Assembly: GCA_041624375.1 (NCBI GenBank) | Contig: JBFJVD010000212.1 | Span: 1 to 5,185, forward strand | Direction of reading: 5' to 3' | From: JBFJVD01 sp041624375 | GTDB lineage: Bacteria > Chloroflexota > Anaerolineae > Anaerolineales > E44-bin32 | Length of the DNA: 5,185 nt | Shown: one piece after another, positions 5,131 through 5,185 of the stretch | How the letters are laid out: every line of letters starts with the position of its first letter | Numbering within the stretch: position 1 is the first letter of the stretch | Notes under the pieces: model-generated | The model's database searches: none | The model's input: the letters and a program-made list of their open reading frames with translations, nothing else | What the model was told of the DNA's origin: nothing | Position numbers and translations under genes: made by a program

Positions 5131-5185
5131 ATGCCTGGCCAACCCTCGTTAGCAAAGCCACGGGAGCAGGGCATACCGCCGCTCC
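5131..5185 (+). CDS. Possible start of a further gene, partial (runs off the right edge)
   Basis: An ATG at 5131 opens a frame with no stop up to the window edge (MPGQPSLAKPREQG...), 18 codons visible. There is no clear ribosome binding site: the nearest run of G is the GGG at 5119-5121, 9 nt upstream. No promoter is recognised after the secF terminator. The region 5047-5130 before it shows no gene, repeat or RNA motif I recognise. Chance openness over 18 codons in high-GC DNA is likely, so this is a weak call. Confidence 0.18.
   Translation, partial: MPGQPSLAKPREQGIPPL

Noticed and set aside
5047..5185. A structured RNA gene (SRP RNA, RNase P RNA or tmRNA) after secF.
   Set aside because: None of the conserved motifs of these RNAs is visible, and I find no strong paired structure beyond the terminator.

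Overview
The window reads as ordinary chromosomal DNA from a free-living bacterium with high GC content (about 60%). The best guess is Chloroflexota. This rests on family resemblance: a short SecD with a 'VLPSNPGI' segment just after the first membrane helix, separate secD and secF genes, and a stand-alone PP2C-type phosphatase followed by a very small P-loop kinase. It is an inference from memory, not a database result. No mobile element, CRISPR array, tRNA or rRNA is visible.

Left part (1-1390), minus strand. One 448-residue gene encodes a histidine-kinase-type ATPase fold followed by two response-regulator receiver domains. The ATPase fold has lost its nucleotide-binding motifs. The first receiver keeps the phosphoacceptor Asp but has lost other pocket residues, and the second receiver has lost nearly all of them. 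A further minus-strand gene probably begins 8 bp downstream and runs off the left edge.

Divergent gap (1391-1510). This 120 bp region must hold the signals for both directions. It contains an exact 8-bp direct repeat 52 bp apart, an extended Shine-Dalgarno match for the leftward gene, and a TACAAT box very close to the rightward start codon.

Middle (1511-2678), plus strand. A compact two-gene unit: a minimal SpoIIE/PP2C-type phosphatase and, 10 bp later, a 131-residue P-loop NTPase that looks like a nucleotide kinase without its substrate-binding insert. A strong intrinsic terminator follows. A near-consensus sigma70-type promoter (TGGACT-17 bp-TATAAT) overlaps the stop codon of the small kinase gene, so it lies upstream of that terminator.

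Right part (2679-5046), plus strand. secD and secF are tightly coupled and encode the membrane-embedded, proton-motive-force-driven accessory subunits of the Sec translocon. They end at a clean hairpin terminator. The last 139 bp hold nothing firmly identified, though a short frame opens at 5131 and continues past the edge.

How the parts fit: the leftward gene and the phosphatase look like signalling genes that share a divergent control region, while secDF is housekeeping. The points most worth following up are the degenerate two-component protein, the minimal kinase paired with the phosphatase, and the promoter-before-terminator arrangement ahead of secDF.
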